Source: JAEXNA01 sp037968995
GTDB taxonomy: Bacteria; Vulcanimicrobiota; Xenobia; Xenobiales; JADMJV01
Assembly (NCBI GenBank): GCA_037968995.1
Contig: JBBKWP010000460.1
Coordinates: forward strand, 1 to 37,217
Direction: 5' to 3'
Length of the DNA stretch: 37,217 nucleotides
In this document: piece after piece, positions 14,873 to 23,256 of the stretch
How the letters are laid out: every line of letters begins with the position of its first letter
Position numbering within the stretch: the first letter of the stretch is position 1
The notes under the pieces: model-generated
The model's database searches: none
What the model was told of the DNA's origin: nothing
What the model saw: only the letters and a program-made list of their open reading frames with translations
Translations under genes and position numbers: made by a program

Positions 14873-16906
14873 TCAAAGGGTGCTTAGAAGCTCTTTGAGG
14901 CCGTCACTGCTCGATACGGGCTCTAGACAGGTCGATCCCTGGCAAAGGTAAGCTTTGCCGCACTCTTTCCCCTGGCTTAGGGCGGGGTCGAGGCTCGGGC
15001 TCTCCCCTTTGGCCACCATCAGGTTCGGTAAGAAGCGTCCCGACAGGCAGTCGAGATAGGAAGTCGTTGATGTCTCAGAGCCAGAGACGATGAGATCTTG
15101 GTGGGAACCGCCCATAAGACTTCCCGAAACGAGCGCCAAGCCCAGGCCTGTGGGAGCCTGCTGCGCCAGATCAGAGATTCTGTTGGCGGCGGCTTCCCAA
15201 AGTTCTCGAGAGGCCTCTTTGCCCGTCCAGCGATAATGGCGGCGGGCGCACTCCATAAAAAGGGACTGGGCGGACGGTGTCGCGTTGTCTTCAAAAGAAT
15301 AGGGACGAAACGGAAGATCGTCGGTGCGGGGATTCGTCATGGCCACCAGGCCTCGCTCTTCGTCCCAAAAGTCTTTGAGCAGGGTGTCGAAAAGAGGGAG
15401 AGCGGCTTGAATCCAGCGGTCGTCGAGACTGATTTCGTAGAGGTCGAAGAAGGCCAGGAATAAAGACGCGAAATCTTCTGAAAGAGCCGTTCCCTGGGAG
15501 GCGCCGTGGAAGACCAAGCGAGCGTGATTTCCGTTGCTGTCCGGAGAGGCGAAGTGTTGTCGGAGGAATTCCCCCGCGCCCAGGGCCAACTCTCTGGCTT
15601 GAGGAAGGTCTAGGTGACGAGCGGCACGACAGAGTGCTGACACCATCCAGGCGTTCCAGGAGGCGAGAGCCTTGTCGTCCCGATGAGGATGAGTTCTAGC
15701 GGCGCGGGCGGCCATGGCTTTATTGCGGGCCGATTCCAAGACGGAGTTCGCTAACTCCAGGTCCCAGCCCAGTTCTTTGGCGCAGCGAGATAAGGTTAGT
15801 TTCCGGGTCAGTACGCTGGCGCCGTTTTCAAAGTTCCCAGCAGGCGTCACCTGATAGAAACTCGTGAAGAGCTTTCGCTCGTTCTCGTCGAGCACACGGC
15901 TGAGTTGAGCGGGAGTCCAAACGAAGTACTTGCCTTCCTCTCCATCAGAGTCCGCATCCTGCGAGGAGGCGAAGCCACCGTTCTCTAAGGTCATCTCGTC
16001 GCCTAACCAAGAGACCAAGTATTCTACAACCGAGCGGTAGATGGCTTTACCGGAGTGAGCATACATCGCGCAGTAAAGGTCGCAAAGCAAGGCGTTGTCG
16101 TAGAGCATTTTTTCGAAGTGGGGAACCGTCCAGTCGGAGTCGACCGTGTAGCGATGAAACCCGCCCCCTAACTGGTCATACAGGCCACCACGAGCCATCG
16201 CTTCCATGCTGTGGTCGACCAGTTCCAGAAGTTCCTTGTCGTCGGTTTCGATGGCTCGTATGAGAAGGAACTTGAGGGCCATCGCCTGTGGGAACTTGGG
16301 CGCGGATCCAAACCCGCCCGCTTTCTCGTCGTATTGGGTCTCGCAGACCGTCACCGCGCGCTCGAGCCAAGCGGTCGGATCGGGATTGGGACTGACCGAG
16401 ATGTCCGACATTGTTTTCAAGGCGTTGAGAAGTTCGACTGCCGAACTCTCGATCTCATCCGGCTTGTCTTTCCAGGCCGCGCCCAGCATCAGCAACAATT
16501 GGGCAAAAGATGGTTGCCCGGGACGGGGGGTCAGCGGAAAATACGTCCCTCCGAAGAAAGGTTTGAGGTCGGGTGTAAGCCAGATGGAAGTGGGCCAACC
16601 GCCGTGGCCGGTCATCAGGACGACCGCCTTCATGTAGATGGCATCGATGTCCGGTCGCTCTTCGCGATCGACTTTGATATTCACAAACAGCTTGTTCATG
16701 ATTTCGGCGGTCTTCGGACTCTCGAACGACTCTCTCTCCATGACGTGACACCAGTGGCACGCTGAGTAACCAATGGACAAAAAGATAGGCTTATTCTCGG
16801 CTTTGGCTCTGTCGAGCGCCTCTTTTCCCCAGGGGTACCATTCGACCGGATTTTCCGCGTGGGCTAAGAGGTAGGGGCTGGAGCTGTTCTGCAGTCTGTT
16901 CGGCAT
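14873..16906 (-). CDS. DUF255 thioredoxin-fold protein of the YyaL/SSP411 family
   Basis: The 677-residue protein opens PNRLQNSSSPYLLAHAENPV and has the thioredoxin-like CxxC as Cys50-His-Trp-Cys53 in GYSACHWCHVMERESF. The rest, from about residue 190, is an (alpha/alpha)6 toroid related to six-hairpin glycosidases, with LYDQLGGGFHRYTVD and PHFEKMLYDNALL around 240-275 and FVWTPAQL further on. The family is widespread but its role is not firmly known; a link to redox or sugar epimerase-like chemistry has been proposed. The start follows the family N-terminus; no clear Shine-Dalgarno is visible and the frame is open 17 codons upstream. It has no signal peptide. Confidence 0.92.
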   Translation of the reverse strand: MPNRLQNSSSPYLLAHAENPVEWYPWGKEALDRAKAENKPIFLSIGYSACHWCHVMERESFESPKTAEIMNKLFVNIKVDREERPDIDAIYMKAVVLMTGHGGWPTSIWLTPDLKPFFGGTYFPLTPRPGQPSFAQLLLMLGAAWKDKPDEIESSAVELLNALKTMSDISVSPNPDPTAWLERAVTVCETQYDEKAGGFGSAPKFPQAMALKFLLIRAIETDDKELLELVDHSMEAMARGGLYDQLGGGFHRYTVDSDWTVPHFEKMLYDNALLCDLYCAMYAHSGKAIYRSVVEYLVSWLGDEMTLENGGFASSQDADSDGEEGKYFVWTPAQLSRVLDENERKLFTSFYQVTPAGNFENGASVLTRKLTLSRCAKELGWDLELANSVLESARNKAMAARAARTHPHRDDKALASWNAWMVSALCRAARHLDLPQARELALGAGEFLRQHFASPDSNGNHARLVFHGASQGTALSEDFASLFLAFFDLYEISLDDRWIQAALPLFDTLLKDFWDEERGLVAMTNPRTDDLPFRPYSFEDNATPSAQSLFMECARRHYRWTGKEASRELWEAAANRISDLAQQAPTGLGLALVSGSLMGGSHQDLIVSGSETSTTSYLDCLSGRFLPNLMVAKGESPSLDPALSQGKECGKAYLCQGSTCLEPVSSSDGLKELLSTL

Positions 16907-17011
16907 AGCAGCGGGTTTGGGGAAGGAACCTTGCACTCCTTGTCCTAACCAAGTCAACTTAACCGCACCACAGTTGTTTAGTACGAGAAAAGTCTTGGTT
17001 GGAGGGTCACA

Positions 17012-18028
17012 ATGAAGTTTGGTATCACGTTTAAGGGAGACATCTCTTTAGAGCGCACCGTCGCGCTCTGTCAGCAGGCCGAAGAAGCAGGCTTTGAATG
17101 CGCTTGGTTTTTTGACTCTCATGTCTTATGGCAAGAATGTTACACCGTGATCTCTCACGTCATGGCCAACACCAAAAAGATCCGTTTCGGACCTCTGGTC
17201 ACCAATCCGGGTGCCCGGGATTGGACTCTGGCCGCTTCCACTTTCGCCAGTCTCGCGAAAATGAGCGGTAATCGGTTTGACGTGGGCGTCGGTCGGGGCG
17301 ACTCTTCGCTCAGGATGCTGGGTCAGAAGCCCAGAACGATCGCGACCACCGTCAAATTCATGGATTTCGTGAAGCGAATGGGTCGTGGAGAGTCCGTGCA
17401 CATCCACGACCGAGATCTTGAGCTTCCCTGGGCTCATGCCGACATCGATCTTCCCATGTGGCTGGCTGCTTACGGACCCAAAGCTTTGCAGGCGGCGGGC
17501 GAGCACGCCGATGGCCTCGTGCTCCAGATTGGCGACCCATGGCTGGTGGACTATTTTGCTAAACAAGCTTTGAAGGCTGCTGAAGCGGCGGGACGCAAAC
17601 GAGAGGACATCCAAGTGATGGCCGCGGCGCCCGTTTGGGTAGGAGATCGACAGAAGGGGCGTGAGCAGACCAGATGGTTTCCGGGCATGGTGGGCAACCA
17701 CGTGGCCGACATCGTAGCCAAGTACGGCTCCACCAATGATGAGATCCCCACTCGACTCACGGAGTACATCGAGAACCGGAAAGGTTACGATTACAAGGAC
17801 CACGCCAACAAAGACGCGGACCACCTTGAGTTCATCACCGATGAAATTGTGGATTCCTTTTCCATCCTCGGGACCGTCGATGAACACGTCGCCAAGTTGA
17901 AGCAGCTTGAAGCGGCCGGAGTGGATCAGTTCGGCATCTACCTGATGTGCGGCGAGGAAGAGAGAAATCTCCAGGAGTACTGCGAGAATGTCCTTCCACA
18001 CTTCGCCAAGAAAACGGCACTAACCTAA
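17012..18028 (+). CDS. Luciferase-like (LLM class) flavin or F420-dependent oxidoreductase
   Basis: This 338-residue TIM-barrel protein belongs to the bacterial luciferase-like family that uses FMN or F420. Seen are MKFGITFKGDISLERTV, FDSHVLWQECYTVISHVM near residue 34, the VTNPGARDW segment near 63, FDVGVGRGDSS near 90-100, WLAAYGPKALQAAGEHADG near 151-169, and ILGTVDEHVAKLKQLEAAG near the end. The pattern looks like the CPS_4043-type group of putative F420-dependent enzymes. No F420 synthesis gene is in the window, so the cofactor is uncertain. A GGAGGG Shine-Dalgarno precedes the ATG. Substrate unknown. Confidence 0.85.
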   Translation: MKFGITFKGDISLERTVALCQQAEEAGFECAWFFDSHVLWQECYTVISHVMANTKKIRFGPLVTNPGARDWTLAASTFASLAKMSGNRFDVGVGRGDSSLRMLGQKPRTIATTVKFMDFVKRMGRGESVHIHDRDLELPWAHADIDLPMWLAAYGPKALQAAGEHADGLVLQIGDPWLVDYFAKQALKAAEAAGRKREDIQVMAAAPVWVGDRQKGREQTRWFPGMVGNHVADIVAKYGSTNDEIPTRLTEYIENRKGYDYKDHANKDADHLEFITDEIVDSFSILGTVDEHVAKLKQLEAAGVDQFGIYLMCGEEERNLQEYCENVLPHFAKKTALT

Positions 18029-18343
18029 GACCGGGGGATCCCGCACGGGCATCAGTCTGTGCAGAGGGGACCTTCCCGGCGCATCGGCAAAAGGAAAAGC
18101 TTTCTTCACACAGGCTCTCGGGTCCGTTTGACAGAACATGGGGGGAGAGGCTATTTCCACCTGCAACAAGATTCTGATCATAGTTCCGATGCCTCTCCGA
18201 CGACGAGGAGACCATTCATCGATACTCTCGAAAACGGATTGAATCTCCATAAGACTCATGAACCGGTTGAAACGAGTCAGGAAGATAGCGATCCGACTAG
18301 CGACACCATCGAGAGCAAGCGACTTAGTAAGGTTTTAGCTCGC

Positions 18344-19984
18344 ATGGCCGGTGACCGACCGAAGGAAAAAGGACGCCTCCGGGAGTCGAGCGGCATTCTC
18401 GACGACCGGCTTCCGCGCAAACGTCCGGAGTTTCGTGTTCGCCATTCGGTTCATGACCGTTTACAGATGGAAAGCGACCTCACTTTCGACTTGCGACCCC
18501 GAGGACCGTTCGAAAATCGACGCAAGTTCAAAGTGGACCTTTTTCTCTATCTCCCTTACGCATTGGGAGTGAACTCCACAAATTTTCACGCCGATGAGTA
18601 TTTTCGCCATTGGACGAGCTACTTCCGGGTTCGCGCGCCGCTTTATCAACAGTGGAGAGTCTTGCCTCCAGAGTTGCTGTGTTTTCCGTCTGTAGAGGCA
18701 TACTTCGCCGAGCATCTCAACACGTTCGAACGCCAGAAGCTTGGGCCGCGCGTGATTCAGGAAGTCAAACTGTTTGGCAACTTTCTCTACACCGAGTTGA
18801 AGAAGCTCCGTTCTTCCCTTCCCAAAAAGAAGAAGCCCAAAGACAGCCAGGCGCGGAACCATCTCGCCGAAGAGCTGGAACATCGGATCTTGCTTCTGTG
18901 GAGTTTTAGAGAACTTTGCCTGACCCCAGTACGTCGTGCGAAATACCTAGTGGACGACGACGTTCAACGGGCGTTTTTCTTGACCGATGAATACCTGAGC
19001 TATCGTGCCGAACTTGTTCTGCTCCGGGCCCGCGACGCGCTGCCCGAGCACGCCGACCGACTCAGTGGCCTTTTGGAGAAAGAGATCACCTATCGGATTG
19101 AGCACGATCTGCTGATCCTAGGGAAAGGCGAAGACAGAACGGTCCCTTTCGAAGCTTACACCTATCGACTGGGACTGTTAAAAAAGTACTTGGGGGAGCC
19201 CCTCTTTCTGAGTGCCGTCTCGGACAAGAAAGACACTCTCTACAAGAACTACGCGGCCGCCGTTGGAGCGGGTTTAGCCGCCCTCATCGCCGGTTTGGTG
19301 GAGCATCAGAGGGTTCAATATCTCACTGGGAATGACTCGGGCATACGTTTGTCTTTTTTGATCGGAGTGGCAGTGCTCGCCTATATCTTTAAGGATCGGG
19401 TCAAGGAAATCTCCCGCGATTATTTCAGTTCGCGTCTCAGGGAACGGCTTCCGGACCAGCGTTACCTTCTGTCCCACCAAAGCGTGCTCCCTGACGGAAA
19501 AAAGAAGGACCATCTGTTCGGAACCGCTTCTGAGTACCTTCGGTTTGTCCCTGAGGCTCCGGCGGACGTCGCCTACTTGAGAACTTTGGGTCAGACAAAG
19601 GCCAGCGATCCGGTCCGCAGAGAACATATTCTCCAGGTCGCTCGGCGATTCGATTTTGAAGTTCTGGGAGAAGACCAAAGTCAGCTGTTTCCTCTCCTCA
19701 AGAACGTCGTGAGGTTGGACATCAGTCCTTTTTTGAGTAAACTCGACAATCCGACCGTGCCGGTCAGCTACTTCGACAAAGACAGCAAGGCGCGCACCGC
19801 CCAGGCACCCAAAGTCTATCATCTTAACGCCGTTTTTCGATATGAAACCATCTTGGGGCCACAAGAGTCGAAGAGCCGAGTAGACTACGAACGAGTGCGG
19901 TTGATCATCAACAAAAACGGGATCGTTCGACTGGAGACCATCGTCAAGTCGGGACAACTCGCTTATCTGGAGACTCACCATTGA
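18344..19984 (+). CDS. Conserved two-TM protein of unknown function
   Basis: The protein has 546 residues from the ATG at 18344; the frame is open from 18059, and 18467 is another possible start, none with a convincing Shine-Dalgarno. A large soluble N-terminal part begins near FKVDLFLYLPYALGVN. Two hydrophobic segments at roughly residues 305-345 surround VEHQRVQYLTGN and end YIFKDRVKEISRDYF. A C-terminal soluble part follows. From memory, large uncharacterised proteins in diverse bacteria carry a similar paired TM region followed by FKDR-KE, so this seems a real family, but I cannot name it. Its stop overlaps the start of the Na/Pi cotransporter gene (TTGA), implying a shared job or co-regulation. 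Confidence 0.7.
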   Translation: MAGDRPKEKGRLRESSGILDDRLPRKRPEFRVRHSVHDRLQMESDLTFDLRPRGPFENRRKFKVDLFLYLPYALGVNSTNFHADEYFRHWTSYFRVRAPLYQQWRVLPPELLCFPSVEAYFAEHLNTFERQKLGPRVIQEVKLFGNFLYTELKKLRSSLPKKKKPKDSQARNHLAEELEHRILLLWSFRELCLTPVRRAKYLVDDDVQRAFFLTDEYLSYRAELVLLRARDALPEHADRLSGLLEKEITYRIEHDLLILGKGEDRTVPFEAYTYRLGLLKKYLGEPLFLSAVSDKKDTLYKNYAAAVGAGLAALIAGLVEHQRVQYLTGNDSGIRLSFLIGVAVLAYIFKDRVKEISRDYFSSRLRERLPDQRYLLSHQSVLPDGKKKDHLFGTASEYLRFVPEAPADVAYLRTLGQTKASDPVRREHILQVARRFDFEVLGEDQSQLFPLLKNVVRLDISPFLSKLDNPTVPVSYFDKDSKARTAQAPKVYHLNAVFRYETILGPQESKSRVDYERVRLIINKNGIVRLETIVKSGQLAYLETHH

Positions 19985-21600
19985 CATCCTCAGCGTTTTC
20001 GATACTCGGAGGTTTGGGACTCTTCTTTTATGGGCTGCGCACTCTTTTACGACGACTTGAGAGCTTCGCGTCTTCTCGAATTCGACCACATCTTCAGCGC
20101 GGCTTCTCCAACCCTTTGGCTTCTTGGTGCTGGGGTGCGGTGGGGACGCTTTTCACTCAGTCGAGCAATCTTTCCATCATCACCTTGATGGGCTTGACGG
20201 ACATCGGGTTCATCAGTTTGCGCTCTTCCTACTTTGCGATGTTGGGAGCCTCCGCGGGCACAACCGCCGGGATATGGGTGATCCTGTCAGGCTGGCATCT
20301 GGGCGCCTTCCTGGTTGCTTTGGGAGCCTTGGGACTGCTCCTCACAAAGACGGAATATTGGGAGGAGATCACCTCCGCACTTCTATCCGTGGGACTGACA
20401 TTGATGGGGCTGGAGTTGCTCTATGGAGGAGTTTCCGAAATCTTCGGAGCGCAGTTGCAGCAGCGAGTATTGCTTTCGGCGGGAAGCCAAGGTCTGGGTG
20501 AGCAGCTTTCCTTTTTCGGCTTTGGAACAGTTCTAGGGCTTATCCTCCAGAGCGCGTCGGCTCCTCTGGTTTTGTTGCTCAGCGTCGTGAACTCACAAAC
20601 CCTCACCTTGGCCACCGGTGCGGCCCTCTTTCTGGGCGCTAATCTCGGATTGACAGTCACCGCTTTGATGCTGAGCTTGCGAAGCCACGCCCGAGGTAAA
20701 CGTCTGGCTTGGGCTCATTTCGTGACCAAGCTCATAGGAGTGACCCTAGCCCTCTTCCTGTTTCCCACCTACCTAACGCTGGTGGAGACGTTGGTGACGT
20801 GGTTCATCCCGGAGCCCACCTTGTTGGCGCAACTGGTCACTGCTCAACTGTTTTTCAGTTTGGTGAATAGTGTGGTGTTCGGATTGCTGGCCGACCCCCT
20901 TCTGAAGATTCTCACGGCCGGACTTCCCGATAAGCACATTCACACTTTGGGGCTCGCGAAAAGGGTCCGAAGGATGCTGTTTCAAGACCCGGATTTGGCC
21001 TCTGCTGAGTGCAGTCGTCAGATTCGGTACTTGGAGCTAGAAGTGAAGGCTAACTATGATCAAGTCATGAGGCGGCTTTTTACAAGTGATCCTAGAGACT
21101 CATTTAGAGAAAGAGAACTCCGGGAGCGCAACTTTCGCTCGTTGAAATTCACCATCCACGACTTGCTCTTCTCGGTAGACCGGCATCGTCCCGGTGCTCA
21201 CGAGCGTGGTGTCGTGATCCTTTCCCTTTTGGAATACTACGGAGCGGCCAGTCGAACTCTTTTCCATCTCGAGGACCACTACGAGAAAGGCCTCTCCAAG
21301 AAGTTTAAGTTTCCTCCGGAGTTTCAAGAAGGGTTGGTCGGTTTCCGAACTTTGCTAGACGAACTCTGGTATGAAATCCTTTTGGAACACAGTCCAGAAG
21401 GCGAGAAGGCGCCTAACGAAGCGGATCATTTTGTCTCCTTGGAGGAGATTGTTTTGGACCTCAATAAACGGCTGGGAATCGAATACCAGGGCTACAGCAC
21501 TTGGCTTATGGAAGCGGCCGGCTATCTGCGGCTACTCAGTTCGGACCTGGGTCAACTTCTCCAGAGGGGTTCCCAGTTGCGAGCCCTGTCCGAGGTCTGA
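19981..21600 (+). CDS. Na/Pi cotransporter family protein with PhoU-like C-terminal part
   Basis: The 539-residue protein has a membrane domain (residues 1-310) with the duplicated Na/Pi cotransporter signature: TQSSNLSIITLMGL at 59-72 and LILQSASAPLVLLLS near 187-201. The helical cytosolic part (about 320-539) contains RRMLFQDPDLASAECSRQIR and has the charged, bundle-like pattern of PhoU-type tails. It should carry sodium-coupled phosphate or a related anion through the inner membrane. The second repeat reads QSAS where QSSS is usual. The start is TTG overlapping the upstream TGA. The next gene begins seven bases after its stop. Confidence 0.85.
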   Translation: MTSSAFSILGGLGLFFYGLRTLLRRLESFASSRIRPHLQRGFSNPLASWCWGAVGTLFTQSSNLSIITLMGLTDIGFISLRSSYFAMLGASAGTTAGIWVILSGWHLGAFLVALGALGLLLTKTEYWEEITSALLSVGLTLMGLELLYGGVSEIFGAQLQQRVLLSAGSQGLGEQLSFFGFGTVLGLILQSASAPLVLLLSVVNSQTLTLATGAALFLGANLGLTVTALMLSLRSHARGKRLAWAHFVTKLIGVTLALFLFPTYLTLVETLVTWFIPEPTLLAQLVTAQLFFSLVNSVVFGLLADPLLKILTAGLPDKHIHTLGLAKRVRRMLFQDPDLASAECSRQIRYLELEVKANYDQVMRRLFTSDPRDSFRERELRERNFRSLKFTIHDLLFSVDRHRPGAHERGVVILSLLEYYGAASRTLFHLEDHYEKGLSKKFKFPPEFQEGLVGFRTLLDELWYEILLEHSPEGEKAPNEADHFVSLEEIVLDLNKRLGIEYQGYSTWLMEAAGYLRLLSSDLGQLLQRGSQLRALSEV

Positions 21601-21607
21601 AGCCCCA

Positions 21608-23218
21608 GTGCCGCCCTCCCTGACCTATTTTTCACCCCACTTGACCGCGGCTCAGAAGAGTTCGCTGAAATTGTTGGAGGAGGGTTGGTTCGAGAACGCT
21701 GCAGAGAAGTCCGAAGCCGGCATGAGAAGCTTTCTACTGGCTAGTTTTCAGATCACGCTTCAAGCTTTCCTACTCTCCTGGGATTCGATCAGCATGCTCA
21801 CGTTGGTTGGCCTCAAGAACGATGAATCAGAAGCCAACACTCCCTTGCGAGTCGTGCTCTGGAGGGAAGAGTCTCTCACTCCCTTCGCGCACGAGTTCTT
21901 GCGTTGGATGCGACAAGGTCCGAATGATGTCGGATCGCCCCCGCCGAGTCTGCAGCCGGAAGAGCTGATTGAATATCTAGAACAGTCCATCGATTTCTAT
22001 TCCGCTCTAGCTGTGGCGGACATCGGTTCGGTAACCCTCGATTTCGAGGTCGATGGAGAGTCCGTTGGGGAGGGCGCTGAGACCTTTCCCGATGGGGTAC
22101 CGCCCGCCGACGCGGTTTCTCCCTTTCTCGACCTCCAGAACCAAACTGTCGAATCGGAGGCCAAAGTTTTCCCCGAGGTGGCGAAGAAGCCGGTGAAGGG
22201 TCAGTACCCCCCCCCTCCATTGGCACCGCCCGACGATGTCTTGGAGACACTTGAGGTCTCTCGAGTACCACTCTCGCCCTTGGAGGAGCGGAGTCAGTTG
22301 GCGGTCAGAAAGAAGTATTTGGGTCACGGAAAGAACGCCGACGGTGTTCTTGGTTACTGTGGTCAATTGACGGTTTCTCGTTTTGACGACCGGGAGTTTG
22401 GCGCCGACTTGGAGGCATCGAACCCGCTGCTCTTCTTTTCTCCCAAAAAATTGAAAGGCACCTCGGTGGTGGTGACTTATTGGATGCCGCCCGCCGCGTT
22501 TCCGCAACCGGGGGGACATCTCACATTGAGCGCAGCCGAACAGAGAAAAGTTATTCCCATCGTGTCGCTTTTTCCGAAATCTCGAACCGACTATCTTCGA
22601 GGCCGAAGCGTCGTGTTGATGCTAATGGCGCCGTCACTCTTCGGGCTTTTCTATTTCGCCCTAGTCTATCTAGTGTCGGCGATGCGGATTGAAAATCGAG
22701 CCCAGTCGCTTTTTCCGGAAATGACCAAAGCGGCGCTTCGCGGTGTGGAGTCCGTCAGCTTCCGAGAGGGTGGAGTGGGCCTTTACCAACTCGAGGTCTT
22801 ACCCACGTCTGAGAGCATTCAGTTGATCTGGGCCGGTTTGATTTTTCTTTGCCCTCTGCTCGCCACGAAGTTTTTTCGACACCTGTCCCGCCATCGACAG
22901 CGCAGACTGAGCGGCACCTTGGGAGCCGCACTGCTTTTACCCTCGGCGGGGTTGATGCTTATCTGGAATCTACAGAGGCGCTTTTTCCCTTTGTGGGAGC
23001 ATCCGGATTTTGCCTCGATGGACTTGAGGAGAGTGCTGCCGTGGGGAATCGGCCTCAATGTTGTCATCGCGGTCTATCTGTTTCTCTCGGTCTTTGGAGT
23101 GTGGGACCGGAGAATTTCATCGAGAGCGCTCCGACTGGCTTACCCCGTGGTTCTGACAGTCGCTTACACCGTAGCTGTCTTTCTGCTGATTTTTGGACGA
23201 AGCTGGACCACCTTCTGA
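21608..23218 (+). CDS. Membrane protein of unknown function, third gene of the Na/Pi cluster
   Basis: The product has about 536 residues from the GTG at 21608, seven bases after the cotransporter stop; the frame is open further upstream inside that gene but is unlikely to be used. The first 330 residues are mostly soluble and beta-rich, with an acidic Pro-rich stretch around 150-220 (including KPVKGQYPPPPLAPPDDV). The C-terminal third has about five hydrophobic segments, for example VVLMLMAPSLFGLFYFALVY and LIWAGLIFLCPLLATKFF, and ends just after VAVFLLIFGRSW. I recognise no domain. Position suggests it works with the two genes before it. Confidence 0.65.
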   Translation: MPPSLTYFSPHLTAAQKSSLKLLEEGWFENAAEKSEAGMRSFLLASFQITLQAFLLSWDSISMLTLVGLKNDESEANTPLRVVLWREESLTPFAHEFLRWMRQGPNDVGSPPPSLQPEELIEYLEQSIDFYSALAVADIGSVTLDFEVDGESVGEGAETFPDGVPPADAVSPFLDLQNQTVESEAKVFPEVAKKPVKGQYPPPPLAPPDDVLETLEVSRVPLSPLEERSQLAVRKKYLGHGKNADGVLGYCGQLTVSRFDDREFGADLEASNPLLFFSPKKLKGTSVVVTYWMPPAAFPQPGGHLTLSAAEQRKVIPIVSLFPKSRTDYLRGRSVVLMLMAPSLFGLFYFALVYLVSAMRIENRAQSLFPEMTKAALRGVESVSFREGGVGLYQLEVLPTSESIQLIWAGLIFLCPLLATKFFRHLSRHRQRRLSGTLGAALLLPSAGLMLIWNLQRRFFPLWEHPDFASMDLRRVLPWGIGLNVVIAVYLFLSVFGVWDRRISSRALRLAYPVVLTVAYTVAVFLLIFGRSWTTF

Positions 23219-23256
23219 CCTATTAACGGCCGGGTTTGAGATCCATTGGGCCATTT

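Noticed and set aside
17126..18001. 291-codon minus-strand frame across the luciferase-like gene
   Set aside because: The plus-strand protein has strong family motifs throughout; the minus frame shows none and has no ribosome site.
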